Positions 10,592 through 20,592 are shown, counted from the stretch's first letter. The stretch: DNA of 64,000 nt from Sphingobacterium sp. lm-10 (GCF_023554555.1 NZ_JAMJWC010000002.1:992001-1056000); one strand, 5' to 3'. The notes: generated from the letters alone by a model not told the origin. Translations and numbers: made by a program.

Positions 10592-11974
10592 ATGAAACCA
10601 AAATTTACAGAACTCGAAAAAGAAAATCCAATCGTCGTTGGGTTGGATATCGGTACGACCAAGATCTGCGTTACGGTGGGGCGTCGCAGTGGTAGCAACA
10701 AGGTCGAATTACTGGGCGTCGGCAAAGCCGAATCTGCTGGAGTTAGTCGCGGCGTGGTGGCTAATATTCAGAAGACTGTTGACAGCATTCGCGAAGCGGT
10801 TTCGATCGCTGAAGGGCAGTCGAATGTCGATATCAAGGTCGTAAGCGTAGGGATCGCCGGTCAGCATATCAAAAGCATACAACATCGTGGTATTGTGACG
10901 CGTAACGACGATGATGAAATCGGACGTGAAGACGTGCAACGCCTGATCTCGGATATGTATAAACTGGTATTGCCTCCGGGTGAAGAAATTATTCATGTGC
11001 TTCCGCAGGAGTTTACCATCGATAACGAGCCGGGTATCAAAGAACCGATCGGGATGGCCGGCCGTCGCGTAGAAGCTAACTTCCATATCATATCGGGGCG
11101 TGTTACAGATATCAAAAATATTAAACGTTGTGTTGATAATTCTGATTTGGAAGTCTCCGAATTGATCCTTGAGCCATTGGCATCATCTGAAGCTGTGTTA
11201 GATGATGAGGAAAAAACGGCTGGCGTTGTATTGGTAGATATCGGTGGTGGTACGACCGATGTGGCCATCTTCCACGAAGGCATCATTCGCCATACGGCAG
11301 TAATTCCATTGGGAGGTAATATTGTAACAGAAGATATACGCCAAGGGTGTTCCGTATTGCGCAACCAGGCAGAGCAATTAAAAGTACGCTATGGATCGGC
11401 CCTGGCAGATGAAAATAAAGAAAACGAGGTAATCTGTGTTCCTGGAATTCGCGGACGGGAAGCAAAAGAGATCTCGGTAAAGAATCTGGCCTATATTATT
11501 CAGGCCCGTATGGAAGAGATCATTGAGCACGTACACTACGAAATCAAAGCATCTGGCTACGAAGACAGACTAATTGCTGGTATTGTGATCACCGGTGGTG
11601 GTGCGCAATTGAAACACTTAGTCCAATTAGTAGAATATGTAACTGGTATAGATTGTCGCATTGGTTATCCAAATGAATATTTGGCAAAAACCGATATGCT
11701 GAACAAGCAAGCATTCGATGAATTGAAGAGCCCCTTATATGCTACAGGTATTGGCTTGCTGATCAAAGGGATACAAGAAATTGAAGAAGGGGAGAAAAGA
11801 GAGCAGGAGAAAATCGCGAAGGTAAGTGGTGGTTCACGTGCAAAAACCAGCATTAAGGTCAGTGATATCGCTAGCGATCAAGGTAGAAGAGAAGGTTGGT
11901 TGACACGGATTTTAGGTAACTGGATCACCGATGGAGAGGATATTGATAACGATACCTTCATTGGGAAAAAGTAA
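10592..11974 (+). CDS. ftsA: Cell division protein FtsA
   Basis: Actin-like ATPase that tethers FtsZ to the membrane. The phosphate-1 motif VVGLDIGTTKICVTVG is near residue 16, the phosphate-2 motif LVDIGGGTTDVAIF near 213, and the adenosine motif ITGGGAQLKHL near 333. An amphipathic stretch GWLTRILGNWI near the C terminus looks like the membrane-targeting helix, but unlike in E. coli it is not terminal: about 15 mostly acidic residues follow it. It is separated from ftsZ by 141 bp that carry DnaA-box-like sites. Confidence 0.97.
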   Translation: MKPKFTELEKENPIVVGLDIGTTKICVTVGRRSGSNKVELLGVGKAESAGVSRGVVANIQKTVDSIREAVSIAEGQSNVDIKVVSVGIAGQHIKSIQHRGIVTRNDDDEIGREDVQRLISDMYKLVLPPGEEIIHVLPQEFTIDNEPGIKEPIGMAGRRVEANFHIISGRVTDIKNIKRCVDNSDLEVSELILEPLASSEAVLDDEEKTAGVVLVDIGGGTTDVAIFHEGIIRHTAVIPLGGNIVTEDIRQGCSVLRNQAEQLKVRYGSALADENKENEVICVPGIRGREAKEISVKNLAYIIQARMEEIIEHVHYEIKASGYEDRLIAGIVITGGGAQLKHLVQLVEYVTGIDCRIGYPNEYLAKTDMLNKQAFDELKSPLYATGIGLLIKGIQEIEEGEKREQEKIAKVSGGSRAKTSIKVSDIASDQGRREGWLTRILGNWITDGEDIDNDTFIGKK

Positions 11975-11994
11975 TTTATTAACAACCGTCCCTT

Positions 11995-12035
11995 TTTTCC
12001 ACAAATTGACAATTGTGGAAAACTCTTGTGGATAA
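11995..12035. promoter_or_regulatory. Cluster of three DnaA-box-like 9-mers between ftsA and ftsZ
   Basis: TTTTCCACA lies at 11995-12003 on the + strand. Its reverse complement TGTGGAAAA lies at 12014-12022, and TGTGGATAA (the complement of the consensus DnaA box TTATCCACA) at 12027-12035. The first two form a perfect 10-bp inverted repeat with an 8-base spacer. TTATCCACA and TTWTNCACA are the established DnaA consensus forms. Binding here is inference; no dnaA or dnaN gene is nearby, so this is not proposed as an origin. Confidence 0.45.
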
Positions 12036-12115
12036 TTTGTTAATATTACAGTAGGATCTTAGGGTCGGATTCGTCGTTGCAACAGGTTGATTAAAAGTAA
12101 AATAGGTTATTAGAT

Positions 12116-13879
12116 ATGTCGATACAATTTGAAATGTTAAAAGAGCAGTCGTCTATCATCAAAGTAGTTGGTGTAGGTGGCGGTGGTGGTAATGCCGTAA
12201 ACCACATGTATAAGCAAGGGATTAGTGGGGTAGATTTTATTATATGTAATACGGATGCACAAGCATTGGAGTTGAGTCCAATCCCGAACAAAGTTCAGTT
12301 GGGCGTAAGTCTGACCGAAGGAATGGGTGCAGGAGCAGATCCAGACGTGGGGGAAAACTCCGCGATTGAGAGTATCGAAGATATCAAACGCATGTTGGGT
12401 ACCAATACCAAAATGTTGTTTATCACAGCTGGTATGGGTGGTGGTACAGGTACGGGAGCTAGTCCGGTTTTGGCCAAAGCGGCCAAAGAGATGGGTATTT
12501 TGACCGTAGCTATAATCACTACACCATTTACTTTTGAAGGCAAGCGACGTAAATCACAAGCAGAAGAAGGTTTAGGAGAATTGCGCAAATACGTGGATTC
12601 TTACCTCGTCATCTCCAACGACAGATTGCGCGAGATATTTGGTAACCTAACCATGACCGCTGCATTTGCGAAAGCAGATGATATACTGACAACCGCTGCC
12701 AAAGGTATTGCAGAGATTATCACGATACCTGGTTACGTAAACGTCGATTTTAAAGATGTGCGTACCGTGATGAATGATAGTGGTGTTGCGATTATGGGTA
12801 ATGCCGTGTCCAGTGGCGACGAGCGCGCACTGCAGGCCGTTACCGGAGCATTAGCATCTCCGTTATTAAAGGATAATGAAATCGAAGGTGCTCGTTATAT
12901 CTTGTTGAACATCACCTCCGGATCTAAAGAAGTAACGATGGATGAGGTATCTGTCATTACCGACTATATTCAGGAAAAAGCAGGGTTATCAGCGGATCTA
13001 ATCTGGGGTAACTGTATTGATGAAAACATGGGAGACGACTTGTCGGTAACCATCATTGCAACAGGCTTTCAGACCACAGAAGAACGTGTAAAGGATAAAG
13101 AAAAGGAAAAGATAGCGCATCGTTTGACTCCAGAAGAAGCGAAGTCTGTATTTATAAAGCCAGTTTCTCAAAACCAGTTTACGGAGAAAAGCCACTACAC
13201 AGAACCAGTAGTTAAACCCGTAGGTGTAACTAATCCGGAGTTAGAGCAGTCTATTCAACAAGCTGACCTATTTACGGCTAACCCAACTAATAGATCATTT
13301 GCATCTGCACCGGTAAGTCAGCCTGCAGCTCCACAGCAGCATCCGCGTACCGGTTCGGATCATGAAGCGCAAGTTGTTCGTCATACGCTAGATCTTAACG
13401 AGCAAGAAGTAGAGGAGCAAGAGCCACAAGATAATCACGGTTTTGAGTTAAAAACATCTCCATCGATGTTCGAATTCAAAGTACCTACGGTATTTGATTC
13501 TTATCAGCAGCAGCAAGCAGCACCCGCACCTGAAAAACCAGCCTACCAGCCACAGAGCAACAACTACATTGCTCCTAGCAATACGATGACCGCACCATCT
13601 GCGTTGGAAGATGCGAAAGTAGAGGAGGCAAATTTCGAAGATCAGTTGATGAAAACCAAAGAACGTATCTTACGTTTGAAAGAGTTGAGCATGAAATTAC
13701 GCTCTACTAATGGTTTGCAGGAGATGGAGAATGAGCCAGCGTACAAGAGAAAGCAAAAATCATTGGATGATGTGCCACACTCTTCGCAGTCTCAGGTTTC
13801 TCGCTTCACGCTATCCTTTGATAGTGGAGAGACAGAAATCAGACCAAACAACTCATTCCTTCACGACAACGTTGATTAA
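12116..13879 (+). CDS. ftsZ: Cell division protein FtsZ
   Basis: Tubulin-like GTPase that forms the cytokinetic Z ring. The N-terminal loop VGVGGGGGNAVNHM and the tubulin signature GMGGGTGTGASP (about 106-117) are intact; the GTPase and T7-loop region occupies about residues 10-320. A long linker rich in Q, P, A and E (about 330-520) makes the protein 587 residues, far longer than the 383 of E. coli but usual for Bacteroidota. The conserved tail includes ENEPAYKRKQKSLDD and ends in NNSFLHDNVD, a likely partner-binding peptide. It is the last gene of the cluster, followed by a hairpin terminator. Confidence 0.97.
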   Translation: MSIQFEMLKEQSSIIKVVGVGGGGGNAVNHMYKQGISGVDFIICNTDAQALELSPIPNKVQLGVSLTEGMGAGADPDVGENSAIESIEDIKRMLGTNTKMLFITAGMGGGTGTGASPVLAKAAKEMGILTVAIITTPFTFEGKRRKSQAEEGLGELRKYVDSYLVISNDRLREIFGNLTMTAAFAKADDILTTAAKGIAEIITIPGYVNVDFKDVRTVMNDSGVAIMGNAVSSGDERALQAVTGALASPLLKDNEIEGARYILLNITSGSKEVTMDEVSVITDYIQEKAGLSADLIWGNCIDENMGDDLSVTIIATGFQTTEERVKDKEKEKIAHRLTPEEAKSVFIKPVSQNQFTEKSHYTEPVVKPVGVTNPELEQSIQQADLFTANPTNRSFASAPVSQPAAPQQHPRTGSDHEAQVVRHTLDLNEQEVEEQEPQDNHGFELKTSPSMFEFKVPTVFDSYQQQQAAPAPEKPAYQPQSNNYIAPSNTMTAPSALEDAKVEEANFEDQLMKTKERILRLKELSMKLRSTNGLQEMENEPAYKRKQKSLDDVPHSSQSQVSRFTLSFDSGETEIRPNNSFLHDNVD

Positions 13880-13904
13880 TTAGTATTATACAAATTATAT
13901 AAAG

Positions 13905-13929
13905 CAGCTTCCTCACCGAAGCTGTTTTT
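13905..13929 (+). terminator. Intrinsic terminator after ftsZ
   Basis: CAGCTTC (13905-13911) pairs with GAAGCTG (13918-13924) across a 6-base loop, followed at once by TTTTT. It lies 26 bp after the ftsZ stop and marks the end of the division cluster. Confidence 0.75.
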
Positions 13930-13968
13930 GTATACCATAAGGCCACAGGGTCTTTTCAAAAAAATGGC

Positions 13969-13976
13969 TAAGTTTG
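13969..13976 (+). promoter_or_regulatory. Possible pyrR-pyrB promoter, -7 element TAAGTTTG
   Basis: TAAGTTTG fits the Bacteroidota -7 consensus TAnnTTTG and lies between the ftsZ terminator and pyrR. No clear TTTG-like -33 element is present at the usual spacing. The predicted leader is about 90 bases and can fold (see findings). Confidence 0.35.
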
Positions 13977-14069
13977 CCTAAACGAATCTGCGAAGGAGCC
14001 GTTACTTTGTCGTAATGAAAAGCGTCAAGGTGCGATTTCGTAACGCAGATGCAAGATGAGCATATACAT

Positions 14070-14615
14070 ATGAAACAATCTCTGCTATTAAACGGACCTA
14101 AGTTTGAGATCACTCTTAAGCGCTTGTGTCAACAGCTTATTGAGAATCACGGTGATTTCAGTGATACCGTCATCATCGGCGTGCAGCCACGAGGCCCTTA
14201 TATGGCAAGCCGCCTTCGTCAAGAAATAAAGAAAATTTCCGGTAAAGACGTGCAGATCGGTGCGCTAGACATCACCTTTCATCGGGATGATTTCCGAATG
14301 AAGGGGTCTTCGCCTTTGCAGGCAAGCCGTACCGATATAGAGTTTCTGGTAGATGATAAAGTAGTGGTTTTTGTAGATGATGTACTATGGACGGGCCGCA
14401 CCATACGCTCCGCGATGGATGCGATCCAGACTTTTGGTCGCCCAAAGAAGATCGAGCTCATGGTGCTCGTCGATCGCAGGTTCTCCCGTCAACTCCCAAT
14501 CGAGCCAGACTACATTGGCATACAAGTAGACTCCATCGATGCGCAGAAGGTAATCGTAAGCTGGCAGGAAACTGATCGAGAAGATAGCATTGTCCTTATC
14601 ACAGAAGAAAAATAG
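14070..14615 (+). CDS. pyrR: Pyrimidine operon regulator / uracil phosphoribosyltransferase PyrR
   Basis: Type I phosphoribosyltransferase-fold protein. In Firmicutes it binds pyr mRNA and also makes UMP from uracil and PRPP; the enzymatic role is the safer inference here. The PRPP loop VVFVDDVLWTGRTIR (Asp103, Asp104 from this start) and VIIGVQPRGPYMASRL are diagnostic. I chose ATG 14070, giving MKQSLLLNGPKFE, because family members begin close to this point; an in-frame ATG at 14049 would add seven residues. It lies 26 bp before pyrB. Confidence 0.9.
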   Translation: MKQSLLLNGPKFEITLKRLCQQLIENHGDFSDTVIIGVQPRGPYMASRLRQEIKKISGKDVQIGALDITFHRDDFRMKGSSPLQASRTDIEFLVDDKVVVFVDDVLWTGRTIRSAMDAIQTFGRPKKIELMVLVDRRFSRQLPIEPDYIGIQVDSIDAQKVIVSWQETDREDSIVLITEEK

Positions 14616-14641
14616 AGAGAATACAGATCCATATATAGCAC

Positions 14642-15577
14642 ATGTCAAGCACAGAACAACTCAGCACACGTCACCTATTAGGTATAAAAGATCTTAATGA
14701 ACAAGATATTCAACTAATACTGGATACGGCCTCTAACTTCAAGGAGGTCTTGAATCGGCCGATCAAGAAAGTCCCATCTCTACGGGATATTACCATTGCC
14801 AATGTATTCTTCGAGAACTCTACTCGTACCAGATTGTCTTTCGAGCTAGCGGAGAAACGCCTTTCTGCCGACACGATCAATTTTGCGGCTTCCTCGTCCT
14901 CCGTAAGTAAGGGTGAAACATTGATCGATACGGTCAATAATATTCTGGCCATGAAAGTAGATATGATTGTCATGCGCCATCCCTATGCTGGTGCAGGTGT
15001 ATTCCTGAGTCGGCACATCGATGCGCAAATCGTGAATGCGGGTGATGGGGCGCATGAACACCCTACACAAGCTTTGCTGGATTCCTTTTCCATACGCGAG
15101 CGTCTGGGAGATATGGCAGGCAAGAAAGTCGCTATCATCGGTGATGTACTGCATTCTCGTGTTGCTTTATCTAATATCTTATGCCTACAAAAGCAAGGTG
15201 CCGAAGTGATGGTATGTGGTCCTACCACGTTGATACCCAAATACATTGGCGCACTGGGCGTGAAGGTAGAACACGATTTGATGAAAGCATTGAACTGGTG
15301 CGACGTAGCCAATATGCTACGCATCCAGTTAGAGCGTCAGGATATTGCCTACTTCCCGTCATTACGTGAATACTCCATGTTGTATGGGTTAAACAAGCAG
15401 ATACTGGATAGCCTTGATAAGGAGATTGTAATTATGCATCCCGGACCTATTAATCGCGGTGTAGAGATTACATCCGACGTGGCCGACAGCGCACATTCGA
15501 TCATTCTGGATCAAGTAGAGAATGGTGTTGCCGTACGTATGGCGGTACTCTATTTACTTGCCGGCAAGCGCGGTTAA
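14642..15577 (+). CDS. pyrB: Aspartate carbamoyltransferase catalytic chain PyrB
   Basis: Cytoplasmic enzyme of de novo pyrimidine synthesis: carbamoyl phosphate + aspartate to carbamoyl aspartate. The carbamoyl-phosphate motif STRTR is at 60-64, HPTQALLD near 141, and the C-terminal HPGPINRGVE is intact. Length of 311 residues is normal. No pyrI regulatory chain follows, so control is expected through PyrR or another route. Confidence 0.97.
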   Translation: MSSTEQLSTRHLLGIKDLNEQDIQLILDTASNFKEVLNRPIKKVPSLRDITIANVFFENSTRTRLSFELAEKRLSADTINFAASSSSVSKGETLIDTVNNILAMKVDMIVMRHPYAGAGVFLSRHIDAQIVNAGDGAHEHPTQALLDSFSIRERLGDMAGKKVAIIGDVLHSRVALSNILCLQKQGAEVMVCGPTTLIPKYIGALGVKVEHDLMKALNWCDVANMLRIQLERQDIAYFPSLREYSMLYGLNKQILDSLDKEIVIMHPGPINRGVEITSDVADSAHSIILDQVENGVAVRMAVLYLLAGKRG

Positions 15578-15818
15578 AAAGGAGCATAGCATATAGCTCT
15601 AAATGGAGCTGCCAGAACACCATCTACCATCTGTTAAAATATCGTTAAAAACGGTATTTATGCACCAATGTTAATAACTTTTGAGGAAAACTTCAAGGGT
15701 AACATCTATTTTCGTATGTTGTAGGTCCTGTTGGCCAATATGCCGTATAAACCAGCGTTGGACAAGCACACAAGGTGATGAAAGACTTTATCCAATAAAT
15801 AGTAGAATTCGTTAAAAT

Positions 15819-18800
15819 ATGTACAATAAGATATATCAAGTTGGCGTCGCTTTATGCTTGATGGGGGCATCCGCAGTCGCTCAGCAAACTGCTTGGCAAG
15901 ATGTTAATAGCGCATACAAGTCAGGTTTGGAGTTGTTCGAGCGGGGAAAGTACAGTTCCGCGGCAAAGCAGTTTGATCGGGCAGAGAGTGTACGTACAAA
16001 ATCTACCTTGCAGCTGGATGAGACTCAGGAGTTGACGTTGTTGAAAGAAAATATCCGTTACTACCAAGCAGTATGTGCATTAGAGTTGGAAGAAAGTAAT
16101 GCAGAAAGCTTATTCCTTAAGTATATCCGTGACTTTCCTTCTAGTGCAAATTCCAAAGCCGCAAATTTCCAGATTGGTAAGTTTTATTATACAAGACAAG
16201 AGTTTGAGAAAGCGATCGAATGGTTTACCCGTATCGATAGCAAGAGTTTGGCAGGAGCAGAGAATACGGAATATCGTTTTAAGCTGGCCTATGCTCGCTT
16301 TATGACCGAAGATTACGAATCTTCAAAGCCGGTGTTTGCCGATCTGAAAGATAAAAACTCCACCTATCAGGAAGCGGCTATCTACTATTATGCGTACTTG
16401 AGCTACTTAGATGCAGAATACAAAACAGCACTCAACGAATTTGAACGTTTAAAAGGTTCTAAAACCTACGAGAATAGTTATCCGTACTATATCACTGCGC
16501 TTTATTTCCTAGATAAGCGGTACGATGAGGTACTCGCTTACGCGTTGCCGATTCTGCAAAATACCAAGCAGGAGAGCGAGACTGATATGTTCAGAATCGT
16601 AGCAGCTACCTACTTCATCAAAGGAGATTTAGCTAAGTCCAAGCAATATTATGATCGCTTTCAAGCAGGAGACCAAGGGCGTACACAGAATAATCAGGAT
16701 AGCTACCAGATTGGATACATCAACTACAAATTAGGAAATTACGAACAAGCGATTGCCGAATTAGAAAAGTTAGATGACCCAGATGCGTACTATCAAAGTG
16801 CGATGATTACTTTAGGTGATTCTTTCATTAAAACCAATAACAAGCAAAGTGCCCGTAACGCCTTCTTTCGCGCCTCGAAATTAGATTTCGATCCACAATT
16901 AAAAGAAGAAGGACTATTTAACTATGCGAAACTCTCTTACGAATTAGAGTTTCACCAGGTAGCGCTGGATGCTGTTCAGGAATATTTAACGACATACCCA
17001 TCTTCCACACGGAGCGAAGAAGCAAAGACGTTACTGGCAGAAGTGCTTTTAGGTACTAAAAACTACCGTGCAGCGGTAGATGTTTTGGATGGTATAAACC
17101 GAAGCAGCAGAGAAGCAAAAGCAGCCTATCAAAAAGTAACTTACTACCGCGGACTGGAGTACTATAACGAACGCGCGTTCGAAAATGGTATTTCTATGTT
17201 TATGCGTTCTGAAGAAAATCGTTTCGACGAAGAAATATATGCACTAGCCGTATATTGGAAAGCAGAGGCGATGTATGAAGTACGTAAGTACAAAGAGGCG
17301 ACGGCAAACTTCAACAAGTTCTTGCAACTGCCTGCTGCACGTAAAACCGATGTATACCATTACGCGAATTACGCTTTGGCATATGCCGCTTTCCGCAATG
17401 ATAACTATAGCACAGCAGCAAACTACTTTGAACGTTTCTTATCTGGCGCTACACGCGATGGCGTAGATGCCAATACACGTAACGATGCCATAGCACGTGC
17501 TGCCGACTCTTACTTCGGAACCAAGAACTACGGACGTGCCATGTCTTACTATGATCGTCTCATCAGCGCGGGTGCCCAAAGTCAGGATTATGCCTTATTT
17601 CAACGTGGTATTATTCAGGGACTGCAGGGCAACAGCCAGGCAAAAATCGCAACCTTAAACTCAGTCGTTCAAAAATACCCGAACTCCAACTATGCGGACG
17701 ACGTGGCGTTTGAAATTCCATATACTTATTTCTTGTTAGGTCAATACGATCAGGCGATTGCGGGTTTGCAGAAGATGGTGGAGAAATATCCACGTAGCAG
17801 CTATGTGCCGCGTGCATTAGTGACTATCGGATTGGTGCAATACAATCAAGAAAATAGAGATGGTGCTTTGGCGACCTTCCAGCGTGTGGTAAATCAGTAT
17901 CCTACCACGGATGAAGCCAAACAATCCTTGGCATCTATCGAGAATATCTATTTAGATAAGAATGATGCTTCTGGATATATTCGTTATGCGACCAGCACCA
18001 ATATTGGTGACTTGAGTACCGCTGAGCAGGATGGACACACCTTCTCTGTAGCGCGGACGCTGTTTGACCGTGGTAACTGGCAGGGTGCCGTGGAAGCGGT
18101 AAATGCTTACTTTGATAAGTTTCCAAAACCGATCAATGAAAAGCATGCTCGTTTCATTCGTGGAGAGAGTTACGCGCAATTGCGGAAAGACACCGAAGCA
18201 TTGCATGATTTCAATATCATCATGAACGACTGGACCAGCACGTACACCGAGCGTACCTTGTTGAGTGTGGCCAGATTGCATTTACGCAACAAAGCCTATA
18301 ACGAGGCTGTTCAGGTATTGAAAAAACTGGAGCTAACGTCAGAATATAAAGAAAACTACGGCTGGGCGATCAACAACTTGCTGATTAGTTACTTCAATAT
18401 CAATGATTATGCGGAAACATTGACCTACGCAAACATCATCAAAGGCTACGAAAAATCATCAGAAGAAGAAATTGCAAGAGCACACTTGTATGCCGCAAAA
18501 GCTTATCAAGCGACAAATAAGGCCGCTGATGCGACCAAAGAATTAAGTTCGGCAGCGGCGAAATCGAAAACAGAGACCGGAGCAGAAGCTCGATACTTGA
18601 TCGCAAAACAACAAGTACAGAGCAAGCAATGGGATAAAGCGATCCAAACAGCGATGGAGATCGGAGATAAATTCTCTTCTTTCGAGTATTGGGTAGCCAA
18701 AGGCTTTATTACCATGGCAGAAGCGTACAGAGGAAAAGGAGACAACTTCCAGGCAAAAGCAACGTTAGAGAGTGTAATCGACAACTATGATAACGAGACC

Positions 18801-18848
18801 GATGGTGTTGTGAAAGAGGCGAAGGAGTTATTGCAGAAAATTAAATAA
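15819..18848 (+). CDS. Large exported tetratricopeptide-repeat protein
   Basis: A 1009-residue protein with a Sec signal peptide (MYNKIYQVGVALCLMGASAV, cleavage near AVAQQ) and then TPR-like helical repeats over essentially the whole mature chain, such as GNYEQAIAEL, GQYDQAIAGLQ and YNQENRDGALATF. TPR arrays bind protein partners; this one should work in the periplasm or at the inner face of the outer membrane. No catalytic motif is visible. It lies 16 bp before a beta-barrel gene and upstream of the HU/SPOR and ExbB-ExbD-TonB genes, which suggests a joint envelope role. The 241 bp upstream show no clear terminator or consensus promoter. The exact function is unknown. Confidence 0.85.
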   Translation: MYNKIYQVGVALCLMGASAVAQQTAWQDVNSAYKSGLELFERGKYSSAAKQFDRAESVRTKSTLQLDETQELTLLKENIRYYQAVCALELEESNAESLFLKYIRDFPSSANSKAANFQIGKFYYTRQEFEKAIEWFTRIDSKSLAGAENTEYRFKLAYARFMTEDYESSKPVFADLKDKNSTYQEAAIYYYAYLSYLDAEYKTALNEFERLKGSKTYENSYPYYITALYFLDKRYDEVLAYALPILQNTKQESETDMFRIVAATYFIKGDLAKSKQYYDRFQAGDQGRTQNNQDSYQIGYINYKLGNYEQAIAELEKLDDPDAYYQSAMITLGDSFIKTNNKQSARNAFFRASKLDFDPQLKEEGLFNYAKLSYELEFHQVALDAVQEYLTTYPSSTRSEEAKTLLAEVLLGTKNYRAAVDVLDGINRSSREAKAAYQKVTYYRGLEYYNERAFENGISMFMRSEENRFDEEIYALAVYWKAEAMYEVRKYKEATANFNKFLQLPAARKTDVYHYANYALAYAAFRNDNYSTAANYFERFLSGATRDGVDANTRNDAIARAADSYFGTKNYGRAMSYYDRLISAGAQSQDYALFQRGIIQGLQGNSQAKIATLNSVVQKYPNSNYADDVAFEIPYTYFLLGQYDQAIAGLQKMVEKYPRSSYVPRALVTIGLVQYNQENRDGALATFQRVVNQYPTTDEAKQSLASIENIYLDKNDASGYIRYATSTNIGDLSTAEQDGHTFSVARTLFDRGNWQGAVEAVNAYFDKFPKPINEKHARFIRGESYAQLRKDTEALHDFNIIMNDWTSTYTERTLLSVARLHLRNKAYNEAVQVLKKLELTSEYKENYGWAINNLLISYFNINDYAETLTYANIIKGYEKSSEEEIARAHLYAAKAYQATNKAADATKELSSAAAKSKTETGAEARYLIAKQQVQSKQWDKAIQTAMEIGDKFSSFEYWVAKGFITMAEAYRGKGDNFQAKATLESVIDNYDNETDGVVKEAKELLQKIK

Positions 18849-18864
18849 GATTAGAGTAGTGAAG

Positions 18865-20592
18865 ATGAAATTTCAGAAGATACTAGCGCAAACAGCGTTT
18901 TTAGCGATGCTTACAGGTGTCAGTTTTGAAGCTGCTGCTCAACAACGCGAAGAAACAGAAAAGCCTGTCACGATCGATTCATTTGTAATCGTTCGGGATT
19001 ATCGACCACTATTAGCCGATGCGGTAAAAATTCGTCGCAGTCCAGATATGGCCAATAAGAGAGAGTATATGCCAAGGTTAACCTACGGCAATATTCCTGA
19101 TAAGAAACTGGATATCAATACAGGGTTGAGTGAGTTGAAAATTATGGAAACGCCATTCATCCGCTCTCGCGATACCTATAGCAATTATGTAAAAGCAGGT
19201 GTTGGAAATCTAGGAACCATCATGGGCGAAGCATACTTTGCGATAGAGGATTATGAAGATATCCGTTTCGGAGGTTTCGTAAAACACCTGAATCAAAAAG
19301 GTAGCTTGGAAGAGCAACGTTTCAGCCGCCAAGAGGCAGGAATTTTTGGAAGACGGGTTTTCCCGGCGCTGACGATCGACGGACAAATTGGATACAATCG
19401 CTTAGGAACCAATTTTTACGGTATCCCAATGAGTCAGGAAGGTGTCAACTTAAACCCGGCTCGTGAAGGGCAAGTTTTTAACGATTTGTATTTAACTGGT
19501 GAGCTAGTCAGTAACTTTGATCCTACTAACGAAGATGCATTGAGTTACTCCTTAAAGACCGATGCATATACCTATTCTGATCGTTATGATGTGCGCGAGA
19601 ATTCATTTGCGTTATCAGGTTACCTGAACAAGAGGGTACGCACATTCAACGTAGGAGCAAATGTAGCCGTGGATCTGAATAATGTAGATGGTGCCATCAA
19701 CATGCTGGGCGCATCAGGAGTGAATAACTCTGTTGCATCTGCCAATCCATATATCAGTTTCAAAGGAGCTAATTACACGATTCAATTAGGTGCTAACCTG
19801 GTTTCCGAATTCGGAGATCAGACCAGCTTTAATATTTTTCCGAAAGCCGAGATTGACTTCTCATTGGTACCGGAGTACTTTTACATCTTTGGTGGTGTTA
19901 CTGGTGGTGTTGAGCGGGGATCCTACCGCGAGTTTACCCGTCAAAATCAATTTTTGGCACCGGGCGCTAGAATCCAGAATATGATCGAGCGCATGAATGC
20001 GTATGGTGGTATTAAAGGAAATGCGGGAGCTACATTTGGCTGGAAAGCCAAAGCATTCTATCGTCAGTTAGAAGGCATGCCTTTGTTTGTAAACAATTTG
20101 GTCAATCCTTTTCAGTTTGATTTAGTGTATGATGGCGATGGCGACGAATCCGTTAAGCATATTGGTGTAGAAGGCGAGATCAACATCCGAGTCTCGGAAG
20201 CAGTGAATTTGGGCGGACGATTGAATATCGATAATTATACCATGGCTTATCAGCAGGAGACCTGGCACACGCCAAATGTTCGTCTGACAGCAAATGCGCG
20301 CTTCAATATCTCTGAGAAATTATACATCGATGCCGAAGCATTATTCCACGGAGCGACCTCGGCACGTGCATTTGCTTACACCAATGATGGTGTTCCAGTC
20401 GACGCCTCCGCGCCAACGGTGCAGAGTATTCCATCGTTCCTAGATCTAAGTGCAGGCGCAGAATATAAGGCTACAAAACAGTTAGGGATCTTCGTGAAAG
20501 CAAATAATATGCTAAACAATGAGTATCAGCGTTATTTATATTATCCAAGATTAGGGTTTAACGTGATCGGTGGACTGAACTTTTCGTTTTAA
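18865..20592 (+). CDS. TonB-dependent-receptor-like outer-membrane beta-barrel protein
   Basis: I start at ATG 18865 rather than GTG 18859 because it gives a clean signal peptide (MKFQKILAQTAFLAMLTG, cleavage near AAAQQ). The mature part is made of alternating amphipathic strands and ends in GLNFSF, with the terminal phenylalanine typical of outer-membrane barrels. At 575 residues it is short for a TonB-dependent receptor, and I see no obvious plug domain or TonB box. It could be a plugless barrel or a barrel partner of the TPR protein 16 bp upstream. A substrate cannot be named. Confidence 0.8.
   Translation: MKFQKILAQTAFLAMLTGVSFEAAAQQREETEKPVTIDSFVIVRDYRPLLADAVKIRRSPDMANKREYMPRLTYGNIPDKKLDINTGLSELKIMETPFIRSRDTYSNYVKAGVGNLGTIMGEAYFAIEDYEDIRFGGFVKHLNQKGSLEEQRFSRQEAGIFGRRVFPALTIDGQIGYNRLGTNFYGIPMSQEGVNLNPAREGQVFNDLYLTGELVSNFDPTNEDALSYSLKTDAYTYSDRYDVRENSFALSGYLNKRVRTFNVGANVAVDLNNVDGAINMLGASGVNNSVASANPYISFKGANYTIQLGANLVSEFGDQTSFNIFPKAEIDFSLVPEYFYIFGGVTGGVERGSYREFTRQNQFLAPGARIQNMIERMNAYGGIKGNAGATFGWKAKAFYRQLEGMPLFVNNLVNPFQFDLVYDGDGDESVKHIGVEGEINIRVSEAVNLGGRLNIDNYTMAYQQETWHTPNVRLTANARFNISEKLYIDAEALFHGATSARAFAYTNDGVPVDASAPTVQSIPSFLDLSAGAEYKATKQLGIFVKANNMLNNEYQRYLYYPRLGFNVIGGLNFSF

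Noticed and set aside
11975..12115. Replication origin
   Set aside because: Three DnaA-like boxes are present, but there is no dnaA, dnaN or AT-rich unwinding region, and the gap is only 141 bp inside an operon.
13986..14000. Bacillus-type PyrR-binding site in the leader
   Set aside because: AATCTGCGAAGGAGCC matches the PyrR RNA consensus only in part and lacks the central GAG.
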